64,000 nucleotides of DNA from Ogataea parapolymorpha DL-1 (lineage: Eukaryota; Ascomycota; Pichiomycetes; Pichiales; Pichiaceae): the NCBI RefSeq assembly GCF_000187245.1, contig NC_027860.1, positions 744,001-808,000 of the forward strand, written 5' to 3'. Both the position numbers and the translations under genes were made by a program. Shown piece after piece: positions 45,661 through 53,422 of the stretch. The notes beneath the pieces were generated by a model. That model made no database searches and was not told the DNA's origin. It worked only from the letters and a program-made list of their open reading frames with translations. The stretch's first letter is position 1. The number at the start of each line of letters is the position of its first letter.

Positions 45661-46743
45661 TCACTTGGGAGGGTTTCTAGGAGTGTTGATAAGGAATTTG
45701 CTTTTTGACTTATCGTCCGGCTCCGGAGGCCTGAGCGGCGGAAGCACAGACTCCTGCGGCTTTGAAGCCGGAAACTGGTATGTTTGCTGATGGTACGGCG
45801 AAGAATAATAATAAGGTGGGGGCTGTTGGCGCGACGGGTACGGCGAGCCTGGTTGCGCAAACCGCGACACACCAGCGACCCCTGGTTGGTGTGGCGGGTA
45901 CGATGGCACGCCGTAAGCCGGGTCTCTGTAGACGTAGGGCGATGCAAGGGGGTTTTGTGCAGGTTGTCGCTTGTCGAGTGATATGCTGCGCGTCTTGGTG
46001 GGCGACGACGGCTGACGCTGGTGCGTGGGGGCCACAGGGTCGGAAAATTTGCGCTTGTGGGTGGACGTCGGCGACGACGTCGATGGCGCAGAGGGCGTGT
46101 CTGGGTATGTCTGCGGGTTGACAGACGGCGCGGACGAGGACGCCGCGGTATCTACAGAGGAGCCCTTCGAGGGCATGGGGCCGGCGCCCGGCCCAGACCA
46201 GTGGTGGAACTGGAATTGCTGTTGTTGCGGCAGGTTTACCCTCCACACAGATGTGGCGCCGCCCGCAGACGACGCGGCAGAAGACGCGGTGTACGATCGC
46301 CGGTGGGAGTACGCTCGCACGGGCGATTCGTCGGCACGGTGGCCCGGGGTCTGATATCCCTGTGGCGGCAGAGGATATTTGAGCACCATGTCGATGCGTT
46401 CCTTAATTTCCTCCGGGGAAAGGTTGGCATAGAGAAACGGAATCAGTTCTGGAGGGATACCTGTTTGTCGCGCCGCGTTGAGTAATTCCATCGCCATCTC
46501 CAGGTTCCTGGATTTCTGTTGCTCGAACTTGGTGCGCTCTTGTTCGATCTTGAGCTGGATCACCAAATCCAGCTGTTCCTGGGAATGTGGCCACGATTCC
46601 ACTTGGAAGCCCAGCAGTTGGGACAACACCTCCTGGGACTGATTCTGAGCAGGCTGCCGTTCGGACTCGGACGTAGTGTTGAGCACTCTCCTCAACGGAG
46701 ACGCCTGGCGCGGCGTAGGGTTGTCCTGGTCTTGCTGCTGCAT
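45661..46743 (-). CDS. Disordered protein with N-terminal helical segment, function unknown
   Basis: The 360-residue product is not one I recognise. Residues about 40-120 are predicted helical, with heptad-like leucines (LDLVIQLKIEQERTKFEQQK) and an IPPELIPFLY stretch that may form a small domain. The remainder is low-complexity: Ser/Thr/Pro-rich, then Pro/Tyr/Gln-rich near the C-terminus (PPPYYYSSPYHQQ). Such tails occur in RNA-binding and transcription regulators, but no RNA- or DNA-binding domain is visible. GC is high here, and a long antisense frame runs through the same segment. The start ATG at 46743 fits. It is divergent from the FolD-type gene. Confidence 0.75.
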   Translation of the reverse strand: MQQQDQDNPTPRQASPLRRVLNTTSESERQPAQNQSQEVLSQLLGFQVESWPHSQEQLDLVIQLKIEQERTKFEQQKSRNLEMAMELLNAARQTGIPPELIPFLYANLSPEEIKERIDMVLKYPLPPQGYQTPGHRADESPVRAYSHRRSYTASSAASSAGGATSVWRVNLPQQQQFQFHHWSGPGAGPMPSKGSSVDTAASSSAPSVNPQTYPDTPSAPSTSSPTSTHKRKFSDPVAPTHQRQPSSPTKTRSISLDKRQPAQNPLASPYVYRDPAYGVPSYPPHQPGVAGVSRFAQPGSPYPSRQQPPPYYYSSPYHQQTYQFPASKPQESVLPPLRPPEPDDKSKSKFLINTPRNPPK

Positions 46744-47293
46744 GGCACAGGATCATAGGCACCAGAGATTTGATATACCGATTTTTTTTCGAATTTTTGA
46801 TCGACTATTTTTGGCCTCTGTGATTTTCAAAGGGGTAAGATTTTGGCAGTATCTGCGCCCATTTCGCTCAATTCGGTGCAAAATGTTCACTTTTAGGGCC
46901 ACGGATAACATCGCCTGCACTAGTTTTTCTTTCTTTCGCCCGAACATGGAATTTGCCTATTGTCTGGCAACAGGCTCCAGACGATCGGTCTTTCCCAAAA
47001 GGGTAATGTGATTGCTGCTGTCCACGACGTAAATGCCCAGAACAATACCATCTGAAACGGCCCACAAGACACGCGGCTGTTTTGCCCGGCCCGCACAATA
47101 GGAACATCAGTCGCTGGAACATGAGCGGGCGATTGTGCTGGCGCGCCAAACGTTTAGCTGGGCTCTGCTATCCCAAGCGCAATTATGAGGAAGCATAAAT
47201 GTCACTCCTTACACCGACCACACTCCTCACACCACAAGCCAACAATTTGTTCCAAATTTATTTTCACGTGGAAAAAAATATCCTCGTATAAAC
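46744..47293. promoter_or_regulatory. 550-bp divergent promoter region
   Basis: This gene-free stretch lies between the unknown protein (46743) and the FolD-type gene (47294). It contains a CACGTG at 47265-47270, 24 bp before the FolD ATG. No tRNA, repeat or coding frame is supportable. Confidence 0.6.
47265..47270. promoter_or_regulatory. CACGTG (Cbf1-type) element upstream of the FolD-type gene
   Basis: CACGTG lies inside TTTTCACGTGGAAAA, 24 bp upstream of the start codon at 47294. Cbf1 controls sulfur and one-carbon related genes in yeasts, so the position fits the gene's role. Confidence 0.4.
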
Positions 47294-48178
47294 ATGTCCA
47301 TCATTGACGGCAGAGCAATCAGCAGCGAGTTGCGTGCGTCCATTGCGGCCGAAATCAAAGAACTCAAGGCGCGGGATCCTTCGTTTGCGCCACGGCTCGT
47401 GATCATCCAGGTTGGAGACCGTCCTGACTCGTCCACCTACGTCAAGATGAAGCTCAAGTCGTGCCAGGAGGTGGGCATCGACGGGTCTTTGCAAAAACTC
47501 CCCGCTGATGTTTCGGAAGCAGATCTGCTGGCTCGCATAAACGAGCTAAACGAGGACTCGTCCGTGCACGGGATATTGGTGCAGCTCCCGCTTCCTGCTC
47601 ATTTGGACGAGGAGCGGATCACCAACGCTGTGAAGCAGGAAAAGGACATAGACGGCTTTTCGGAACTCAATTTGGCGGCCATTTTCAAGAAAAACGCTGC
47701 TGCAAAATTCATTCCGTGCACACCAAAGGGAATCATGTACTTGTTGAAACACGAGCAGGTAGAGATCACAGGCAAGAACGTGGTGGTTTGCGGCAGATCG
47801 GACATTGTCGGAGGTCCACTCTCGAAGCTGCTGGAGAAGGCAGGCGGAACGGTTACAGTGATTCACTCGAAAACGAGGCCTGAGCAGCTCAAGTTCTACT
47901 GTTCGAACGCAGATATTATTGTCAGTGCTGTTGGCCGTGCCAACTTTATCACCGGCGACCTGGTCAAGCAAGGATGTGTCATTATCGACGTGGGGACGAA
48001 CTACGTTCCGGACGCGACGAAGAAATCGGGCCAGAGAATGTGTGGAGACGTGGACTTTGCATCGTGCAAAGAAAAGGCCTCGAAAATCACCCCTGTCCCT
48101 GGCGGAGTCGGGCCTATGACCGTGGCGATGGTTCTGGATAACCTGTTGGAGAGTGCCAAGCGCAGCAAGAAAGTGTAA
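47294..48178 (+). CDS. Stand-alone methylene-THF dehydrogenase/methenyl-THF cyclohydrolase (FolD-type)
   Basis: The 294-residue protein matches the N-terminal dehydrogenase/cyclohydrolase domain of yeast C1-THF synthase (Ade3, Mis1): RLVIIQVGDRPDSSTYVKMK near residues 34-53 with the YxxxK active-site pair (Tyr49, Lys53), HGILVQLPLPAHLDEERI, CTPKGIMYLL, the NADP loop CGRSDIVGGPL, and PVPGGVGPMTVAM near the end. It interconverts 5,10-methylene- and 10-formyl-tetrahydrofolate. S. cerevisiae Ade3 and Mis1 carry a formyl-THF synthetase domain of about 600 residues after this one; here the frame stops at 48178 and no synthetase follows before GYP1. It is not Mtd1, which has a different sequence. 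No signal for mitochondria is visible. Confidence 0.92.
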   Translation: MSIIDGRAISSELRASIAAEIKELKARDPSFAPRLVIIQVGDRPDSSTYVKMKLKSCQEVGIDGSLQKLPADVSEADLLARINELNEDSSVHGILVQLPLPAHLDEERITNAVKQEKDIDGFSELNLAAIFKKNAAAKFIPCTPKGIMYLLKHEQVEITGKNVVVCGRSDIVGGPLSKLLEKAGGTVTVIHSKTRPEQLKFYCSNADIIVSAVGRANFITGDLVKQGCVIIDVGTNYVPDATKKSGQRMCGDVDFASCKEKASKITPVPGGVGPMTVAMVLDNLLESAKRSKKV

Positions 48179-48213
48179 GGAAAAAATGGGGAGATTATAG
48201 GTACATCTGTATA

Positions 48214-49743
48214 TTATGTTCTGAAATGAGCAGTGGCGTTCTCGTAGAGCGACTGCCACACAAACGCTTCGCTGAGCATCATCTCGACGTCGGCCTCTGT
48301 CCAGTCACTGGTTTTGGACGTGTCCTGGAGAAACATAATGATATCCTGGAAGTCCATTTCCAACAGCTGCTCGCTGAAACGTCGCAGAAACGCACAGCAC
48401 ACGTAGACATGGAACTGGTTGAATCCTGTTGGATAGCTTGACAGATAAGTGTCCCACATCCGCACAATCAGCTCCATTCGGAGCTCGCGCATCAGCATGC
48501 AGTTCATCCAGCGGAAAGAGAACTGAATGAAGTCGATTCCCTCGTGCTCGAAATGCTCAGCCAGGTACGGCTCGTCTCGTTTCACCAAATCTCGCAGTTC
48601 GGACACTTGGCGGATTATTCCCGGCTGCTCGTGGATGTAGTTGTCCTGGATGGTGTCTAGCACCTTTGTGAGACACCAGTAAGTGTCTGCTTCAATGCAG
48701 TTGATCAGCTCCTGCGGCAACTGGTTGGTGTTGAACGCCTCCATGTCAACATGGTCGCACAAATATGCAGATAAAAAAATCTGGTAGAATGGAGTGGCCA
48801 GGTCGTTAATTCCCTGCACATAGCCGCTCGCAGGGTGTCTGACTGCCCATAAATACAGGACTTTTTCAAGTGATCGCTGTGTGGACTCGAACGAGTACAG
48901 TTTGATTGTAGGATTGGTCCGCGGGATGTCGATGGAGATCTGATGCCACACGGCCTGGTCCTTCTCCGCTCGGAATAGCTGTGTCATGCTGTTGGTGTAT
49001 TCTTTACGTTTTCGTCTCAAAACTGACTCCCTTGTGGCGCTGTTGACCGGGAGGTACCCGAGAAGCACCTGCCAAACGAGCGGTCGGAGCGCAGCAGGAA
49101 CGCCACTCCATGTTTGCTTGCGTAACTCAGCCATATCAAACGGCTGGTTTTTCAGCGCCTTGACGATCTTGCTGTATTTGGATTGGTTACTGGTCCTTTC
49201 GAGAATGACAAAGGGGTCTTTCATGATGCGTTCGTAGTCCGAGCGAAGAAATTGTGCTGGCTGCGCTTCGGACAGTTGCTGGGTCTCAAGTGGCGGCTCC
49301 ATGGACGCCGTCGACCTGTCCATCGGAGACTCCTGCAACTTGAGATCCGAGATGTCGGGGTAAAATTGCGGTTTTGGGTCCTGGGGCGAGGGTGTGGCCA
49401 GATCGTCGATGTCGTCGTTCCAGTCAGCGTCGTCGTCGATCTTGGTCGACAAATCGTACAATTTCTTCGCCTTGGACAGATTCAGACTCGGGCGCGGAGA
49501 CTTGGTGGAGCCGTTCGAATGGACCGAGCGCGAATCTGGAGACGAGTTGCGTTTCTGCGTATCAGACGCACCAAGGTCCAGATGAGAGTACGAGGCTCCA
49601 ATCACCTTCTGGCTGTCCACAGTCAGGTGCGAGTTGTCCATCGGCGATTTTCGTAGGCCGGTCAGCGTCCTGAGCAGCGACGGCCGGTGCTGGAGACTCT
49701 GGTAGCCCTCGGTGCCAAAGATGAAATCATTCACCTGGGACAT
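48214..49743 (-). CDS. GYP1: Rab GTPase-activating protein, Gyp1/TBC1D22 type
   Basis: The 509-residue protein has a disordered, Ser-rich N-terminus (about 1-200) and a TBC domain (about 215-480). The Arg finger is in IPRTNPTIKLY and the Gln finger in SGYVQGINDLATPFYQIFL, the Gyp1 pattern. TWSGVPAALRPLVWQVLLGYLPV opens the TBC domain and FVRWMNCMLMRELRMELIVRMWDTYL-like sequence (FRWMNCMLMREL) closes it. Gyp1 stimulates GTP hydrolysis by Ypt1 and regulates ER-Golgi traffic. S. cerevisiae Gyp1 has 637 residues; the difference lies in the N-terminus. Confidence 0.93.
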   Translation of the reverse strand: MSQVNDFIFGTEGYQSLQHRPSLLRTLTGLRKSPMDNSHLTVDSQKVIGASYSHLDLGASDTQKRNSSPDSRSVHSNGSTKSPRPSLNLSKAKKLYDLSTKIDDDADWNDDIDDLATPSPQDPKPQFYPDISDLKLQESPMDRSTASMEPPLETQQLSEAQPAQFLRSDYERIMKDPFVILERTSNQSKYSKIVKALKNQPFDMAELRKQTWSGVPAALRPLVWQVLLGYLPVNSATRESVLRRKRKEYTNSMTQLFRAEKDQAVWHQISIDIPRTNPTIKLYSFESTQRSLEKVLYLWAVRHPASGYVQGINDLATPFYQIFLSAYLCDHVDMEAFNTNQLPQELINCIEADTYWCLTKVLDTIQDNYIHEQPGIIRQVSELRDLVKRDEPYLAEHFEHEGIDFIQFSFRWMNCMLMRELRMELIVRMWDTYLSSYPTGFNQFHVYVCCAFLRRFSEQLLEMDFQDIIMFLQDTSKTSDWTEADVEMMLSEAFVWQSLYENATAHFRT

Positions 49744-49975
49744 TTCCTGTTCTGGTTAGCCGTAAATAAAATCAGAAAAAACGTACGCTTGGCTGCTGGT
49801 ACCCTTTCTTTCCCATTTTCCGAGGTCCGGGCGTGCGATGGCGGCGAAAACAGTGTCTACTTGGCCAGAGGTTCCAAAGTGCTCTTCTTCCACCTCTCTG
49901 TGTTTACGCCACATGGAAAAACATAATTTGGGGATGTGGTGTACATCTTGCACCAGCACCCTCACACCTTTATAT

Positions 49976-50854
49976 TTACATAGCAGACTGGTTGAGCCCC
50001 AGCTCCCAGAGTTTGTGCGACTCGTTGATCGCGTAGGTGAGCGTGCGTTTTTTGTAGCCCTCAGGTCCCAGAAACCGCAGTGTATCGATCACCTCCTCGA
50101 GCAGAATGGCTTTTCCGGCCAGAATCGACTCGCCCAGCCCATTGTATGCCGTGTTGACGACGTGGAGGTGGAAATGGTAGTACGACGGCTGGTAGTGCAC
50201 GAAAATGCGGAGCTGGTCGCTCGCGATCCGGTAGCGGCGCGGAATCTCCGTCCTCAGCGTGTTCAGAATGCGTTCCAGGTACGGAATGTGCGTCTCGTTG
50301 AGGTCTCTGATCGACGCGATATCGTCGCGGTAGACGATGCAGCAGAGATACAGCGACTCAAGCGTCGAGCCGTCCCATTTCATGTCTGGAATAAGCACGA
50401 AATCGTCGTTCTTGACGACGACACGATCAGCCTCGGCCCCCTCATACAGGATGTTGCGAACCCATTTGATTCGGTCTCCACGCATGGTTTCTATATACGG
50501 CACCACGACGCTGCGGTACAGCTCTGGGGATTCGTGGACAATGTGCAAGACGGGCTTCTCGAACTTTCGAATGTGGGTCTCTGTGGCCGGGTAGATGAGG
50601 TTGAGCTTGGCCGCCGGGTCGCGGTCTGCAGACTGCCGCAGAGTGGTCATTGCCCAGTGGTAGACGTCATTGGAGGCTATTTCGCGAATTTGCTGGACGG
50701 GCAGATCCGGGAGTCTGGCGGTGTCGAAATGCGACTTTTCGAGCTGCAAAATGGCCTGTTGGCCGTTTATGGTGCCCAGAAGTGCAATTGTTTTGAGCTG
50801 GGAGTCGGAACTGAGCAGCCGCTCAAACTGGAACGAAGACACCAGACGGTCCAT
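49976..50854 (-). CDS. DCS1: Scavenger mRNA decapping enzyme (DcpS)
   Basis: The 292-residue protein is a HIT-family pyrophosphatase that hydrolyses the cap released after 3'-to-5' mRNA decay. The HIT motif HYQPSYYHFHLHVV lies near residue 215. The N-terminal domain has the DcpS segment SVVVPYIETM, and SVVVPY is followed by the linker KWVRNILYEGAEADRVV and then PDMKWDGSTLESLYL. Compared with S. cerevisiae Dcs1 (350) the N-terminus is shorter. DCS1 and DCS2 cannot be separated by sequence here. A 366-codon frame on the opposite strand (49838-50938) covers the same interval but is a shadow. Confidence 0.95.
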   Translation of the reverse strand: MDRLVSSFQFERLLSSDSQLKTIALLGTINGQQAILQLEKSHFDTARLPDLPVQQIREIASNDVYHWAMTTLRQSADRDPAAKLNLIYPATETHIRKFEKPVLHIVHESPELYRSVVVPYIETMRGDRIKWVRNILYEGAEADRVVVKNDDFVLIPDMKWDGSTLESLYLCCIVYRDDIASIRDLNETHIPYLERILNTLRTEIPRRYRIASDQLRIFVHYQPSYYHFHLHVVNTAYNGLGESILAGKAILLEEVIDTLRFLGPEGYKKRTLTYAINESHKLWELGLNQSAM

Positions 50855-51065
50855 GGGTGGAAAAAAAGTTGGGTAAAATTCAAAGCGTGGCTGAGCAGGG
50901 CTAAGTCAACGGTGCAGATTAGCAAGCAAGCGTTCTAAATAAAGCACCAGCAGCTAATTGCAACGAAAGGTGCGACGATTTGAGATTGAGATTGCAAACG
51001 ACGCTAGATATTTTTTTATCAGCAACAGGGTTGCCAAAAATACTTTATTTATTCAATTCTTCAGT

Positions 51066-52301
51066 ATGGACAGACTGTTTGACAAATTCCCGCACTCCGA
51101 CAAGAAAAGACAGTACGAGTTTCTGGAAACGCTTGGAGCAGGCTCGTTTGGCACTGTGCGAAGAGCAGTGGTGAAGAAAACAGGAAAGCCCGTGGCCGTC
51201 AAGATCATTCTCAAGTCTCGGCTCAAGGGCCATCTGGACGCCGTTCTGCGCGAAATCAAAGTTCTCGAGACTATCCAGCACGACCACATCGTCCGGTTGT
51301 TGGACTGGTTCGAAACAAAGCACAATTTCTACATCGTGACCCAGCTGGCTACTGGAGGCGAGTTGTTCGACAGGCTTATCAAGAAGACCTCCTTCACAGA
51401 GTCCGACGCCTGCAACATCGTTTACCAGCTGCTCACAGCCATTGATTACTTGCACAGCCACGGCATTGTCCACAGAGACATCAAGCCAGAAAACGTGCTA
51501 TATCTCACGCCGGACGACCAATCGCCCGTGGTGCTTGCGGACTTTGGTGTCTCGAGACAGCTGGAAGAGGAGGCCACGGAGAAAATCACCGGCGTGGCAG
51601 GCTCGTACGGCTACATTGCTCCCGAGATCTACGCATCCGAGGGCTACGGCGAGCTGTATGGGCTGGGAAAAGGCGGCTACACCAGGTCCTGCGATATATG
51701 GTCTTTGGGTATCGTTACGTTCATTCTGATAGGTGGCTACTCGCCGATCCGGGCCGAGACGCCAGAGGAGTTCCTCGACGAGGTGCGCAGCAACAATTTC
51801 GTGGTTTTCCACCACAAGTATTGGCAGCATATTTCCGACAACGCAAAAGATTTCATTCTCAAGAGTCTGGACATCGACAACCGTCGCAGGCCTTCCGCGG
51901 CCCAGCTTTTGCAACATCCGTGGATTCTCTCGCACCTGGCCAAGCAGAAGCCCGAAAACGAGGCCAACATCATCGGAAACATCCGCGAGGGCTTCAATGC
52001 TCAAGACAAGCTGCGCAAGGCATTCCGACTTGTGCTTATCCGCAACAAGCTCCAGAAACTGCACGAGCTGCGCGAGGCGACCGACTCGAGTTTCGAGGAA
52101 GGAGAGGAGGATTTCATTTTCCATGGCAACTCGACCGACTCGCAGCTAATGGAGAACTTCGACAAGATGAACATCAAGAAACAGCAGCCTGACCCGCAGA
52201 AAATCAAGAGCGAGACACTGCAGGCCACGTTCCACAACATTGTCAAGGCAGCGCAGATCAGCAAGGACGAGATCCGCAGATACCAGGAGGAACAGGGATA
52301 G
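51066..52301 (+). CDS. Calcium/calmodulin-dependent protein kinase (CMK type)
   Basis: The ATG at 51066 gives 411 residues (the frame is open further upstream only from TTG). The kinase domain has GAGSFGTV, the ATP-binding Lys at about 46, HRDIKPEN at 136-143, DFG at 159-161 and APE at 185-187, with Thr175 in the T-loop. The regulatory segment IREGFNAQDKLRKAFRLVL after the kinase domain is the calmodulin-binding/autoinhibitory region of CaM kinases. Fungal CMK1 and CMK2 respond to calcium in stress and mating. About 12 extra residues, Gly/Tyr-rich, lie between APE and DIWSLG. The stop codon is 3 bp from the stop of the convergent CSN5 gene. Confidence 0.85.
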   Translation: MDRLFDKFPHSDKKRQYEFLETLGAGSFGTVRRAVVKKTGKPVAVKIILKSRLKGHLDAVLREIKVLETIQHDHIVRLLDWFETKHNFYIVTQLATGGELFDRLIKKTSFTESDACNIVYQLLTAIDYLHSHGIVHRDIKPENVLYLTPDDQSPVVLADFGVSRQLEEEATEKITGVAGSYGYIAPEIYASEGYGELYGLGKGGYTRSCDIWSLGIVTFILIGGYSPIRAETPEEFLDEVRSNNFVVFHHKYWQHISDNAKDFILKSLDIDNRRRPSAAQLLQHPWILSHLAKQKPENEANIIGNIREGFNAQDKLRKAFRLVLIRNKLQKLHELREATDSSFEEGEEDFIFHGNSTDSQLMENFDKMNIKKQQPDPQKIKSETLQATFHNIVKAAQISKDEIRRYQEEQG

Positions 52302-52304
52302 TGG

Positions 52305-53360
52305 CTACCTGCGGAGACGAGAGACCTCCGTCTTCAAGATGCGATCGTATTCGGTCATGGCGAGCGAGTTGAGCAGCAGGCCAATGTTTTTAGCCTGCTC
52401 CTCGGACTTGGACACTTTTTCCGATTCATAGCGATGTAGCATGGTTTCCGGGGCTCCTGTCGAGCTCGCCGAGTTTGGCGGCCCCACGCTTTTTTTCACA
52501 ACAGGCTTTAGTCGACTGATTTGTTTCGAGACTTGGCTAATTTTATTTATCTCCAGCAACTGGTCCTGCTCCGGCGCCTGCACCAGATCTTTGTACCAGA
52601 ATTTTGAATTTAGGCTCTCGAAAACCTGCTCGTCTTTCTCGGACTTGAAAATGCTCACGTCCAAAGAGTAATATTTGTCTGCGTGGTGGCCCAGGTCGCG
52701 TTTTGCTGACTTCGGTTGCTGCGTCTCCAGCATCGCAAGATGCTCAGGGTAGTACGTGCGAAACGCTCCGATATCCACAAACCCCTGTTTTCGCGACTTC
52801 TCCGGGTCGATCACGACAGCGACGTACGGATCCTGGAATCCCTGGTTCAGTTCCTGTGTCTTGACATCAATTCCAGATAGCCAGCAGCCAAAACCAGGGT
52901 GAGAGTGGTACCAGCCAACAATATTCTCCGACCGATTGGACTGCTTCTTCTGATGTTCTAGAAATTGCAACATAAACTCGTACGCCTCGTTGAGCGGGTT
53001 CACACGGCTCTCAGTTCCCTGCACGGGAAGAGGATAGCTGTCCAGGACAACAATGTTGCCGTCGAAGATCTTGCCCGTCATCATGCCCATGATCTCGATG
53101 GACCCGCCTGAGCGTGCATGGAGACTCATTTTCATCAGCGCCAGACTGCTGATGTGCACAGTATGGAAAAAATGCGGGTCGGTCAGCCAGGCTTTAGACT
53201 CCAATGTCTTGTTGTCTGAGCTCTGCTCGTAGAACTTGCGCACCTGGTCTTTAGGAGTCACTCCAAGGCCAATGTTGCTTTCATTGGCCGGAAGCAGCTT
53301 GTCGGTGTCTGCTTCAGCCAGCTGCGACAGCGTGACACCAACATCCACCCAATGTGCCAT
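52305..53360 (-). CDS. RRI1: COP9 signalosome catalytic subunit 5
   Basis: The 351-residue protein is Csn5, the deneddylase of the COP9 signalosome. The JAMM metalloprotease motif is complete: Glu89 in IEIMGMM, His152 and His154 in YHSHPGFGCWLSGID, and Asp164. HISSLALMKMSLHARSGG precedes it. Csn5 removes Nedd8/Rub1 from cullins and so regulates cullin-RING ligases. Conservation in the core is very high, closer to filamentous fungi and animals than to the divergent S. cerevisiae Rri1; the symbol follows the yeast name. The C-terminal region (about 240-351) is less conserved and Lys/Ser-rich. Confidence 0.93.
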   Translation of the reverse strand: MAHWVDVGVTLSQLAEADTDKLLPANESNIGLGVTPKDQVRKFYEQSSDNKTLESKAWLTDPHFFHTVHISSLALMKMSLHARSGGSIEIMGMMTGKIFDGNIVVLDSYPLPVQGTESRVNPLNEAYEFMLQFLEHQKKQSNRSENIVGWYHSHPGFGCWLSGIDVKTQELNQGFQDPYVAVVIDPEKSRKQGFVDIGAFRTYYPEHLAMLETQQPKSAKRDLGHHADKYYSLDVSIFKSEKDEQVFESLNSKFWYKDLVQAPEQDQLLEINKISQVSKQISRLKPVVKKSVGPPNSASSTGAPETMLHRYESEKVSKSEEQAKNIGLLLNSLAMTEYDRILKTEVSRLRR

Positions 53361-53422
53361 AAAAAATTAAATTAATAAAATAAAATAAATTTAAATGAAA
53401 TCAAGGAAATTATTTATTAAAT

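Noticed and set aside
49838..50938. 366-codon ATG-initiated open frame on the plus strand, longer than DCS1 on the other strand
   Set aside because: DCS1 has a full HIT motif and family length; the antisense frame has no domain and overlaps DCS1 and its promoter. It is a composition effect.
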